A DNA stretch of 64,000 bases from Helicobacter sp. (GTDB taxonomy: Bacteria; Campylobacterota; Campylobacteria; Campylobacterales; Helicobacteraceae), in assembly GCF_014799995.1 (NCBI RefSeq), contig NZ_JAAVGY010000003.1, positions 38,638 to 102,637 on the forward strand, given 5' to 3'. This document shows, one piece after another, positions 9,301 to 16,537 of this stretch; positions within the stretch are counted from its first letter, which is position 1; every line of letters starts with the position of its first letter. Position numbers and translations under genes: made by a program. Under the pieces are notes generated by a model. That model ran no database searches. It saw only the letters and a program-made list of their open reading frames with translations, and was not told the origin of the DNA.

Positions 9301-9768
9301 AGCACGGATTCTACCTTTAGCAAAAGAGAAGAATTTTTGTTTCCAAGAAGTCGTAAAGTGCCTTATTTGTGTCTTGCGGATTATTTCAATCCCAAAGGCG
9401 ATATTTGCGCATTGCATTTAGTCTCAAGCGGACACAAACTCGCGCCTTTTGAGCAGCAGTTATACCAAGAATCCCAATACCATAAATATTATTTAGTGCA
9501 TGCTTTGGGTATGGATTTAGCAGAAGCATTAGCAGATTTTGTGCATATTCGGGTTCGTAGAGAGCTTGGGCTAGATTCTCAATGCGGGCAGCGATACTCC
9601 TTTGGCTATCCTGCGTGTCCGGATTTGGCATTGAGTGAGGGGCTGTTTAGGCTTTTGAATCCAGAGGAATTTGGCATAACTTTAAGTCAAACTTATCAAA
9701 TGACGCCAGAGGCTACGACCTCCGCTTTGATTGTGCCACAAAAGGAAGCGAAGTATTTTGCGCTTTAA
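6316..9768 (+). CDS. metH: Cobalamin-dependent methionine synthase
   Basis: Transfers a methyl group from 5-methyltetrahydrofolate through methylcobalamin to homocysteine. All four modules are present in order. Homocysteine domain, about residues 10-310, with zinc-binding cysteines in GMNCGLG and LGGCCGTTPEH. Pterin domain, about 330-600 (LIGERSNATGSKAFRELL). Cobalamin domain, about 650-870, with the lower-ligand motif GDVHDVGKN. AdoMet-binding activation domain to the end (ALADFVHIRVRRELG, RYSFGYPACPDL). A charged Ser/Lys/Glu-rich linker of about 35 residues precedes the activation domain. About 1150 residues; E. coli MetH has 1227. Start: I prefer TTG at 6316, which has AAAAGG 7-8 bases before it; an in-frame GTG at 6295 would overlap the DedA gene and has a poorer site. 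H. pylori lacks this gene. Confidence 0.95.
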   Translation: MSIQELLKKRVLILDGAMGTEIQKQAIPTWGENARGEKLEGCSEALNLYASEVIAGIHTSYLQAGANILKTNTFGVMPWVLAEYGLESQCKEIAIRGVQLAKDCMESYRKNALENQQDALFVAASLGPGTKLPSLGHIDYETMFEGYCQCVEGFREANADIVLLETAQDPLQIKAALHACEAIAPEIPIMVSVTIETNGAMLIGTDITTLFHILEPFSLLSLGMNCGLGPDLARKHLLHLSEVCKFPISIHTNAGLPSNRGGVTFYPMEAEEFSEIEKGFLEIPGVALLGGCCGTTPEHIRLLVQKTKNAIPLPPKGNYQPSIASLFGALELKQEPAPLLIGERSNATGSKAFRELLLAEDYEGALGVGSAQVRSGAHCLDVSVAFAGRDESRDMRELITRYATHIPLPLMPDSTQVSALEIALKLIGGRPIINSANLEDGVEKFDKVAKLAKKFGAVLVCLSIDEQGMCKTFARKVECAKRMMERAVNVHKLREEDIIFDTLTFTIGSGDEEYFTAGIETLKAIQELHRLYPKAGSTLGLSNISFGLSKEGRICLNSVFLHHAILSGLSTAIVNVAHLIPYAQMEKEDIQVCEDLIFNDSRTSEPLYAFIKHFESKAGMQLQSTKEEENLSKEERIAKYLINGDLTAMQKLLPLAKESISPERIINEILIDAMKVVGEKFGKGEMQLPFVLQSAEVMKKSVDYLNEFLPKKQSKHKTTIVLGTVKGDVHDVGKNLVDIILSNNGFEVINIGIKAELERFLEVIESRKVDCIGMSGLLVKSTLVMKENLEELKNRGITIPIMLGGAALNRNFVEEYCKPNYDGIIFYCKDAFDSVAAMQIIQSGDFSDLTLPSQRAHSKASEAESRKESRLAQKLAKTSVQDSKPLPTQCELSFEYPTYQVPFLGRKVLSLNEKEIEEVFGLLDKDLLFKHRWGYSKLKKDEYLELKRRELEPMFETLKQELITQGIFAPIVLYGYFHTRTKKPENLEEGLILELSTDSTFSKREEFLFPRSRKVPYLCLADYFNPKGDICALHLVSSGHKLAPFEQQLYQESQYHKYYLVHALGMDLAEALADFVHIRVRRELGLDSQCGQRYSFGYPACPDLALSEGLFRLLNPEEFGITLSQTYQMTPEATTSALIVPQKEAKYFAL

Positions 9769-9780
9769 TCTCTCCTTATG

Positions 9781-9837
9781 CGCTTATGAAAGCTTTCCAT
9801 GCGTCATTATAAGCGTAAGTGAAGCAATCCATAATCT
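9781..9837. repeat. metH 3' hairpin merging into a repeat-family copy
   Basis: CGCTTAT at 9781-9787 pairs with ATAAGCG at 9807-9813, enclosing a smaller AAAGCTTT palindrome. The right part continues as GTGAAGCAATCCATAATCT, the right flank of the dispersed palindromic repeat. It could serve as the metH terminator as well as being a repeat copy. Confidence 0.5.
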
Positions 9838-10034
9838 ATAATTTCACCTTTTCTTACATTTTGCAATTCTGTTGTTAATTTATGCAATAAATACGCTTCT
9901 ACAAGCTCTTTAAAAGAAATAAAAAAGAATCGCAAAGCAAAAAATCACTCAAATTTAAACTAAACTTAAAATAACATTGTAAATTAAATCTGTTATTGAT
10001 ACTTTCTTAATACTCAAAAATCATTTTGAATCTT

Positions 10035-10250
10035 TCAAAAACATCTTTTTCTCTTTTTTTCTAGTTCTACTCTACTTTTTGCTTTTAGCCTCTGTTCCAT
10101 ATCCGCTAGGGTTTTAGCAAGATGTGCTAAATTATGTTTTGTTAAGATTTGCTTTGAAATGTATTAGCTCTTTCGTAGTAGTTTTTGTATTGTCATTTGT
10201 TTTGTTTGTGATTTAGCGCAGGTTGTTTCTTTGGATTAAGGGGTGGAATC
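10035..10250 (-). pseudogene. Degraded remnant of a charged helical protein
   Basis: On the minus strand, fragments of coherent charged sequence appear in two frames: PPLNPKKQPALNHKQNK near 10215-10245, then after a frame change a 42-codon stretch containing HNLAHLAKTLADMEQRL and a lysine/arginine-rich end, stopping at 10035. There is no start codon and there are internal stops. Just upstream on this strand lie two small inverted repeats (AAGGG...CCCTT and GGATA...TATCC, at about 10238-10300). The composition reminds me of mobilisation or plasmid proteins, but I cannot identify it; decayed mobile DNA is an inference. The rest of 9840-10340 is AT-rich with no open frame. Confidence 0.35.
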
Positions 10251-10359
10251 CCTTACAAGCAGACACTTAGAAATAAGTGGCGGATAGCTTGTATCCTTTA
10301 TTAGTAGAATTATAGCATTTTCAGATTAAAATTAATTAGTCTTGCGATATAATCTCTAT

Positions 10360-10590
10360 ATGAGTAAATTAGACAAAAAGAAAGCAGAACTTGACGACCT
10401 AAAGACTTGGCGTAACTATGCAGTTACTTCTTTGCTTGCTCTAATTGCTTTTATTTTTACAAAAAGCAATGAATCCACAATGCACTTTTATTAATTGTTA
10501 CCTTATTTTGCTGTTATAGTGCTTAGAATAGGTATTATAATATTGCAAGTAAAAATTAAGAAATTAATCAAAGAGATAGGAGAGTTGTAA
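10360..10590 (+). pseudogene. Small two-helix membrane protein gene with an in-frame stop
   Basis: Starts MSKLDKKKAELDDLKTWRNY followed by a hydrophobic helix (VTSLLALIAFIF), then TAA at 10492-10494. Without any frame shift the reading continues LLPYFAVIVLRIGIIILQV and ends KKLIKEIGEL at 10588-10590. Read through, it is a 76-residue protein with two membrane helices and charged ends, a layout I recall from short hypothetical proteins common in Campylobacter and Helicobacter. So either one nonsense change broke it, or the first 44 residues are now the product (10360-10494). TATAAT at 10348-10353 ends only six bases before the ATG and no ribosome-binding site is present, which would give an almost leaderless mRNA. 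Confidence 0.5.
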
Positions 10591-10667
10591 TGGAGATTTT
10601 AATGATAAGTGCGGCAGTGTTCGGCTTTTGTTACTTCTTTACTGCTTGCTATATTGCAATGAGTTAA
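10590..10667 (+). CDS. Possible 25-residue membrane peptide
   Basis: The ATG overlaps the stop of the preceding frame by one base (TAATGG), preceded by ATAGGAGAG as a good ribosome-binding site. The peptide is mostly hydrophobic (MEILMISAAVFGFCYFFTAC...). The overlap and the site suggest translational coupling to the 76-codon frame upstream, in which case the nonsense codon there would lower its expression. No function can be given, and such a short frame could be chance. Confidence 0.35.
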   Translation: MEILMISAAVFGFCYFFTACYIAMS

Positions 10668-10852
10668 TTAGAATTTTATTTTGAGATTAAAAATACAAGA
10701 AACAATTTTTGAAAGAAATTAATAAACTTGAAAAGGAAAAAGAATAAAATGTGATTTTTAGATTTTTTGCTTCCGCTTCTAGTTCCTCTCGCGCTTTTTC
10801 TTATTTAATTTAAAGTCAAAGCGAATTGCCATTACTTTGATGCCCCCTAAGC

Positions 10853-10892
10853 GTAAATTTTAAGTAAATTTTAAGTAAATTTTAAGTAAATT
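10853..10892. repeat. 11-bp tandem repeat before the porin gene
   Basis: Three full copies and one partial copy of GTAAATTTTAA end about 30 bases before the porin ATG. Slippage here would change promoter spacing or the leader of a highly expressed gene. Whether it lies in the promoter or the leader cannot be told from sequence. 10668-10852 contains AT-rich sequence and a short minus-strand fragment encoding KKKREELEAEAK-like sequence, with no gene. Confidence 0.6.
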
Positions 10893-10922
10893 CACACCCT
10901 TTAACAATAACAAGGAGTCAAA

Positions 10923-12308
10923 ATGAAATTTGTAAAACTTAGTTTAGCAGCCTGTATCGCAGTATGCGGAATCGCAAGCTCTGCAAGTGCGCAGGATTTA
11001 GAAGAAGCAATCAAGGGCGTAGATGTCAGCGGTATGTTGCGTTATCGTTACAGAGATGATAGATATACCGATAGAAACTATGTCAAAAACAATGCGGATA
11101 AAGGTGCTGCAAGACACCAATGGCGTGCGGAGGCATTGTTCAAAACTCCCGTAATGGACGCAGTGTCTATGAATCTAAGCGTGCGCTACCATAACCCAGA
11201 GCAAAATGTGAATCACGGGAATGATTTTCCGGGTTTAGGCAAAGGACTAGGTTCGGGTAAAGATAGCAGCTTCGGTGTAGGAGAGTTTAATGCCGTCATT
11301 ACTCCAGACTTTACCAATACAACGGTCAAAGTAGGTAAAATGATTCTTACTACTCCGCTAAACGACCCGCTAGATGATAGAGGAACAGGGATTTTGGCAG
11401 TCAATTCGGATTTGGAGCATTGGACATTTGTCGGTGGGGCGTTTGATTCTTGGAGTATTGATGATTTCCAAACAGGCTATGTAGATCCTGCGACAGGAAC
11501 AAACAATGGTGGCTCTATCACTAAGCCACTCTACACATTTGCAGCATTGGCAAACTATGAAACGAGTGCGGGAAATATTGAGGGGCAGATTTGGGGATTC
11601 AAGATTGATGATATTTTAGATAGCGGAATGTTTTTGCAACTAGGCTTCAATAACAGCCTTTTCCATATCACAGGGCAATATGCGTTTGCGAATTTAGACA
11701 ATGATCCTAAACATCTGCTTGCGCAAGCAGCTTATGTCGGAAGAGTACGTGGCGGAGCAGATCTCTATACTTTGGAAGCAGGCGTGAGATTCCACGACTA
11801 TGAAGTGCCTTTAGCCTTGAAGCTTGGCTATATGGGCAATACAAAAGATTCCTATGCGGTTTCTTTGGATAATGAGGGAAGCTTTAATAAAGTAGGGCAA
11901 ATTTGGTTTGAAAACAACGCCACAGGTGTGAGCATTTCTACATTGCCAATTGAGGGACAATCTATGCCCGGAGTGCTTGAAGGTAATTCCTTGAGTGTTT
12001 TCTATGCTAGCTTGAATTATGATGTTTTGGATAATCTTAATGTCGGCATTGAATATGTCAATGGGACAAATGAGTTGAAATATCTTGGGACAAACAGAGG
12101 GGATATTGATTTCCAAGAAATCACTCCTGTCGTGCGATGGCAATATAACAAAAACCTAACTCTAAGTGCGTATTATGCGATGCTCACGACTGATAGGGAT
12201 AAAAATGTAACACCAAAAAGTGTAAATGGCGGTGCAGAACTAGCCGCAACAGCTCCCGATTCTGAAGACAGAAATCGTTTGCAACTAGAAGTGCGCTATA
12301 CTTTCTAA
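10923..12308 (+). CDS. Major outer membrane porin (Campylobacter MOMP type)
   Basis: 461-residue outer membrane beta-barrel. A signal peptide is clear: basic start, hydrophobic core, and likely cleavage after SASA before QDLEE. The mature protein begins with GVDVSGMLRYRYRD, typical of MOMP/PorA N-termini, alternates aromatic strands with polar loops, includes the conserved VKVGKMILTTPLNDP region, and ends in LQLEVRYTF with the terminal Phe used by the BAM complex. AAGGAG lies 7 bases before the ATG. In Campylobacter this family is the main general porin; among Helicobacter it is found in the pullorum/canadensis type and not in H. pylori, which uses Hop proteins. It is a single gene flanked by repeats on the 3' side. 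Confidence 0.92.
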   Translation: MKFVKLSLAACIAVCGIASSASAQDLEEAIKGVDVSGMLRYRYRDDRYTDRNYVKNNADKGAARHQWRAEALFKTPVMDAVSMNLSVRYHNPEQNVNHGNDFPGLGKGLGSGKDSSFGVGEFNAVITPDFTNTTVKVGKMILTTPLNDPLDDRGTGILAVNSDLEHWTFVGGAFDSWSIDDFQTGYVDPATGTNNGGSITKPLYTFAALANYETSAGNIEGQIWGFKIDDILDSGMFLQLGFNNSLFHITGQYAFANLDNDPKHLLAQAAYVGRVRGGADLYTLEAGVRFHDYEVPLALKLGYMGNTKDSYAVSLDNEGSFNKVGQIWFENNATGVSISTLPIEGQSMPGVLEGNSLSVFYASLNYDVLDNLNVGIEYVNGTNELKYLGTNRGDIDFQEITPVVRWQYNKNLTLSAYYAMLTTDRDKNVTPKSVNGGAELAATAPDSEDRNRLQLEVRYTF

Positions 12309-12335
12309 TGCCTCTTTAGCCTTTTTATCAAGTGA

Positions 12336-12703
12336 TGGATTGCCACGATTCCTTGCGGAAGGGCGCAATGACGAGGTAGGACACTGAATCTATGCAATAT
12401 ATGGATTGCCACGAATGCTACGCATTCTCGCAATGACATTTTCCACCGCGTCATTGCGAGGCTTTAGCCGAAACAATCCATAATCTTGCATACTTGTGAT
12501 TCTCTAATCCTGTCATTGCGAGAAATGAGCGTAAGCGAATGACGAAGCAATCCATAATCTAAAATCTTGCCTTTAATTTTACGATTCCATTGTTTGATTT
12601 ACTGAAGTGTAGCATTATAGATTGCCACAGCCTTTTACAAAGGCTTCGCAATGACGGCGATAGTAGAACAGATTGCCACACCGATAAATCGGCTTGCAAT
12701 GAC
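12336..12703. repeat. Cluster of six palindromic repeat units
   Basis: Units at about 12336-12372, 12402-12437, 12449-12486, 12512-12560, 12618-12655 and 12671-12703. Each has flanks AGATTGCCAC ... GCAATGAC (or the reverse complement GTCATTGCGA ... CAATCCATAATCT) around a different self-complementary core: GAATGCTACGCATTC, GGCTTTAGCC, AGCC(7 nt)GGCT, CCGATAAATCGG. The block from about 12479 on is clearly related, linkers included, to 21210-21433. No open frame lies in 12309-12796 before the PBP gene. The first hairpins may also terminate porin transcription. Confidence 0.8.
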
Positions 12704-12796
12704 AACCCGCAATATCAGACACAGAATTGCATTGCTTAAAACTCGTCTTTAGAATTTCTATGTTAAAATCTAAAAGTTTTTATTTTTAGGGAATTT

Positions 12797-14752
12797 ATGA
12801 GTTTGTTTGCGAGTTTTATAAAAATTTTTTTGAGAATCTTAGCTGTTTTTGGGATTGTTTTTGCTATTGGAATCGTGATTTTTGTTGTGCAAATCTATTC
12901 TGAAATTCGTAACGATACAGATAAAATCGTTCATTATCAGCCACCAATTGCAACGCAAATCTTTGATAGGCAGGAACGATTAATTGCAAATATCTTTGAT
13001 AAAGAATTTAGATTTTACGCGACTTTTGAGGAGATTCCTCCGCGCGTAGTTGAGGCTCTTTTGGCGATTGAGGATACTTTATTCTTTGAACACCCCGGTG
13101 TGAATGTTGATGCGATTGCAAGGGCAATGCTTAAAAACATTAAAAATGCCCGCTATGCAGAGGGCGGAAGTACAATTACGCAGCAGTTGATTAAAAATAT
13201 CGCTTTGACGCGTGAAAAAACGATTGAAAGAAAAATTAAAGAATTTCTTTTGGCATTGCGTTTAGAGACAATCTTGACCAAAGAAAAAATCCTAGAAGTT
13301 TATTTGAATCATACTTATTTCGGGCACGGATTCTATGGAATCAGAACCGCAGCACTTGGGTATTTTCGTAAAAATATGGAAGATTTGACGCTAAAAGAAA
13401 TCGCAATGCTAGTTTCTTTGCCACGTGCGCCGAGTTTTTATGACCCGACAAAAAATTATGATTTCTCTTTAGGACGCGCAAACAATGTCTTGCAAAGAAT
13501 GTATGAAGTGGGTTGGATTTCCCAAGAAGTGCTAGATTCCGGGCTTAGTGAGCAGCCTAAAGTCTATAATGATACATTAACCCAAAATGTCGCACCCTAT
13601 GTGGTAGATGAAGTGCAGCGGCAGTTAGTGGGATTAGAGGACTTAAAAACCGCAGGTTATAAGATTTATTTAAATATTGATTTGGATTATCAAGACATTG
13701 CACAAGAGGCATTGTATTTTGGCTATGAACAGATTTTATCACGGCATAAAGAGGACAAGGATTTACAAGAAAAATTAAATGGTGCTTTTGTCGTGCTAGA
13801 GAACAAAACAGGAAAGATTCTTGCACTCGTTGGGGGTGTGGATTATCAAAAAAGTAATTTTTCTCGTGCAACGCAGAGTAAAAGACAAATTGGCAGTAGC
13901 GTTAAGCCCTTTTTATATCTTAGCGCAATCAATTCGGGATTGGCACAAAACTATCAGATTCCAGACATTGCACGCACTTATGAGTATAGGGTGGGGAATG
14001 TGCGCAAAAAGTGGCAACCCAAAAATTATGCAAAATCTTTGAGCGGTTTCATCTCGCTTAAGACTGCTTTAACGAAATCCTTGAATTTAGCAACAATCAA
14101 TCTTGTGGAAGAAGTGGGATTTGATAGAATCTATAACGAAATCTTAGAGTATGGGTTTGAAAATGTGCCGAAAAATTTGACGATTTCATTAGGGAGTTTT
14201 GGGGCTTCTCCATTGGAGATGGCAAAAAACTTTATGGTGTTTTCAAATTATGGCAAAGTCATCACCCCAATGCTTATAGATAGAATCGTAGATACGCGGG
14301 GAGATATAGCGTATTTTAGCGGTGAAGAGCGTGAGTTAAGCAAGCCTAAGCAGAGTTTTTTGATTGTGGATATTTTGCAAAATGCAGTGAATGCAGGCAC
14401 AGGAAAACGCGCAAAAGTAGAGGGCATTGAATTAGCAGGGAAAACAGGGACAACAAACGATAATGTAGATGCGTGGTTTTGTGGATTCTCCCCTAGTATT
14501 GAGGCGATTGTATGGTATGGTAAAGACGATAATACGCCTATGGGGCATAGTGAGACGGGAGGTATCGCACCCGCACCAGCCTTTGCTTACTTTTTTGATA
14601 AAATCCTAGAAATTGACCCCGGATTGGAACGTAAATTCACAATACCTAGTGGCGTGCAAAGTCGCATAGTAGAGGGCGAGAGGGTTTATTATACCGATGA
14701 GTCCCCGATTAAATATCAGCCAAAAGTCAATTATGACACGATTATTTTTTGA
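12797..14752 (+). CDS. Penicillin-binding protein 1A, class A
   Basis: Bifunctional peptidoglycan synthase: polymerises lipid II and cross-links peptides on the periplasmic face of the inner membrane. 651 residues. One N-terminal membrane anchor (about 8-32). Glycosyltransferase domain about 60-235 with IEDTLFFEHPG (catalytic Glu92) and EGGSTITQQLIKN. Transpeptidase domain with the serine motif SSVKP near residue 366, SLN in the KSLNLATIN stretch and KTGTT near 548, all intact. AGGG lies 8 bases before the ATG and a TTAAAAT -10-like box precedes it. Followed after 25 bases by an MsbA-type exporter, so envelope functions are probably co-transcribed. Usually annotated mrcA or pbpA; I leave the symbol open. 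Confidence 0.95.
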   Translation: MSLFASFIKIFLRILAVFGIVFAIGIVIFVVQIYSEIRNDTDKIVHYQPPIATQIFDRQERLIANIFDKEFRFYATFEEIPPRVVEALLAIEDTLFFEHPGVNVDAIARAMLKNIKNARYAEGGSTITQQLIKNIALTREKTIERKIKEFLLALRLETILTKEKILEVYLNHTYFGHGFYGIRTAALGYFRKNMEDLTLKEIAMLVSLPRAPSFYDPTKNYDFSLGRANNVLQRMYEVGWISQEVLDSGLSEQPKVYNDTLTQNVAPYVVDEVQRQLVGLEDLKTAGYKIYLNIDLDYQDIAQEALYFGYEQILSRHKEDKDLQEKLNGAFVVLENKTGKILALVGGVDYQKSNFSRATQSKRQIGSSVKPFLYLSAINSGLAQNYQIPDIARTYEYRVGNVRKKWQPKNYAKSLSGFISLKTALTKSLNLATINLVEEVGFDRIYNEILEYGFENVPKNLTISLGSFGASPLEMAKNFMVFSNYGKVITPMLIDRIVDTRGDIAYFSGEERELSKPKQSFLIVDILQNAVNAGTGKRAKVEGIELAGKTGTTNDNVDAWFCGFSPSIEAIVWYGKDDNTPMGHSETGGIAPAPAFAYFFDKILEIDPGLERKFTIPSGVQSRIVEGERVYYTDESPIKYQPKVNYDTIIF

Positions 14753-14777
14753 TAGAAATAATTAAAGGAGTTGGTTT

Positions 14778-16481
14778 TTGAAAAATTTTTTTAAACATTT
14801 TTTTCCTTATGTCAAAAATTATAAATTATATTTTCTCTATGCTGTGATTGGCACAATTTTAGTTGCAGGCTCAACTGCTGCAAGTGCGTATCTTGTCAAG
14901 CCTGTTTTAGATGATATTTTTATTCAAAAAGATACCACAATGCTTCAGATTCTGCCCTTTTTGGTGGTATTGGCATATTTTGCTAAAGGTTCGGGGGCGT
15001 GGATTCAGAGTTATTTTATGAATTTCATAGGGCAAGACATTGTGCGCCAAATTAAAGAAATTCTTTTAAGCAGAATCTTGACTTTTGAAATGGATTTTTT
15101 TAATCGTTATCGCAAGGGAGAACTCATCTCACGCGTTATAGGCGATGTAGGTGCGATACAAAATGCGGTTTCAAACTATTTTGTTGATGCAATTAAACAC
15201 GGATTAACAATCATTGGGTTAATTGGTGTAACGATTTACCAAAGCCCAGAATTAGCGTTTTATGGACTTGTTGTAATGCCTTTGGCTCTCTATCCTATCT
15301 CAAGAATCGCAAAGAGTATGCGCAAAAATTCTAAAAAACTACAAGAGAAAAATGCAGATTTGTCCTCTAAACTCATTGAGATTTTTAATAATGTGGAACT
15401 CATCAAGGTGAGTGCGGGCGAAAAAATAGAGTGTCAGCAGTTTGCAAATCAGAATAAAGAATGGTTTAAACTTTCAATGAAAACCGTGAGGGTTTCTGAA
15501 CTCACTTCACCTTTAATGGAAACGATAGGTGCGATTGCGATTGCAGTCGTAATTGTGATTGGTGGATATAAAGTCATTGATGATGAGATTACTGCAGGGG
15601 CATTTTTTTCTTTTGTAACCGCGCTTTTTATGATTTATACACCTTTTAAGGCATTAAACAATCTTTATAGTAAAATTCAAATCGCTTTTGCTGCAAGTGA
15701 TAGAATCCTTGAAATGCTGAATAGACGCCCAAGAATCCAAGATGGAGAAAAAAATTTAAAAGAACAGATAAAAAAAGTTGCATTTAAGAATGTGGATTTG
15801 TTCTACCAAGAAAAGCAAGCGTTAAGCAATATTAATTTAGAAATTAAACTTGGAGAAAGTATCGCACTTGTGGGTAGTAGTGGAGGGGGTAAAAGCTCGT
15901 TGGTTAATCTGCTCTTGCGTCTTTATGAGCCAAATCGTGGAGAAGTGAGCATTAATGAGACAAATATTCAGGAATTTACACAAGAGAGTTTGCGCTCAAA
16001 AATCGCGATTGTAACGCAGAGAATTTTTATTTTTAATGATAGTATTGCCCAAAACATTGCTTATGGTAGTGAAATGGACGAAGAAAAAGTCAAGATTGCT
16101 TTGCAGCAAGCGAGAATCTTGGAATATGTGGAATCACTGCCAAATGGTATTCACACAATGTTAAATGAGTTTGGCGCAAATTTAAGCGGGGGTCAGCGTC
16201 AGAGAATCGCCATTGCGCGTGCGCTTTATAAGAATCCGGAAATTTTAATTTTAGATGAAGCCACAAGTGCATTAGATAACAAAACAGAAGAAGAGTTTCG
16301 GGAAGCATTAAGTAATTTGCTTGCGGATAGGATTGTGATTATTATTGCTCATAGATTCTCAACGGTCTCATTAGCGCAAAAAATCTATTTTTTCCAAAAT
16401 GGAAAAATCATCGCCAATGGAACGCAAGCGGAATTGTTTGAAAAATGCGAATCCTTTAGAGAATATTATAAAACTATTTAA
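14778..16481 (+). CDS. msbA: MsbA-type lipid/oligosaccharide ABC exporter
   Basis: Half-transporter with fused membrane and ATPase parts, 567 residues, acting as a homodimer in the inner membrane. The N-terminal 300 residues hold six helices of an ABC exporter (AVIGTILVAGSTAASAYLVKP..., DFFNRYRKGELISRV coupling helix). The nucleotide-binding domain has Walker A GSSGGGKSS near 370, signature LSGGQRQR near 470, Walker B ILILDEATSALD near 490 and the switch His in IIIAHRFST. TTG start with AAGGAG seven bases upstream. The likely substrate is lipid A-core or a related polyprenyl-linked glycan; length and neighbourhood with PBP1A support an envelope role. Assignment to msbA rather than another exporter of the family (for example pglK) is by resemblance. 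Confidence 0.8.
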   Translation: MKNFFKHFFPYVKNYKLYFLYAVIGTILVAGSTAASAYLVKPVLDDIFIQKDTTMLQILPFLVVLAYFAKGSGAWIQSYFMNFIGQDIVRQIKEILLSRILTFEMDFFNRYRKGELISRVIGDVGAIQNAVSNYFVDAIKHGLTIIGLIGVTIYQSPELAFYGLVVMPLALYPISRIAKSMRKNSKKLQEKNADLSSKLIEIFNNVELIKVSAGEKIECQQFANQNKEWFKLSMKTVRVSELTSPLMETIGAIAIAVVIVIGGYKVIDDEITAGAFFSFVTALFMIYTPFKALNNLYSKIQIAFAASDRILEMLNRRPRIQDGEKNLKEQIKKVAFKNVDLFYQEKQALSNINLEIKLGESIALVGSSGGGKSSLVNLLLRLYEPNRGEVSINETNIQEFTQESLRSKIAIVTQRIFIFNDSIAQNIAYGSEMDEEKVKIALQQARILEYVESLPNGIHTMLNEFGANLSGGQRQRIAIARALYKNPEILILDEATSALDNKTEEEFREALSNLLADRIVIIIAHRFSTVSLAQKIYFFQNGKIIANGTQAELFEKCESFREYYKTI

Positions 16482-16501
16482 AACTTTTATGCGCTTTATG
16501 T

Positions 16502-16507
16502 TATAAT
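16502..16507 (+). promoter_or_regulatory. Candidate -10 box for cheV
   Basis: TATAAT about 30 bases before the cheV ATG, located just after the exporter stop. It suggests cheV has its own sigma-70 promoter. Confidence 0.5.
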
Positions 16508-16537
16508 AGTGGAAATTTTTAAATTTAAGGTTTGGAA

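Noticed and set aside
10853..10892. Possible short CRISPR or iteron origin
   Set aside because: The repeats are directly adjacent 11-mers without spacers and there is no replication gene beside them.
12336..12703. Possible CRISPR array
   Set aside because: The units occur in both orientations, spacing is irregular, flanks are degenerate, cores are palindromic and no cas gene is near.
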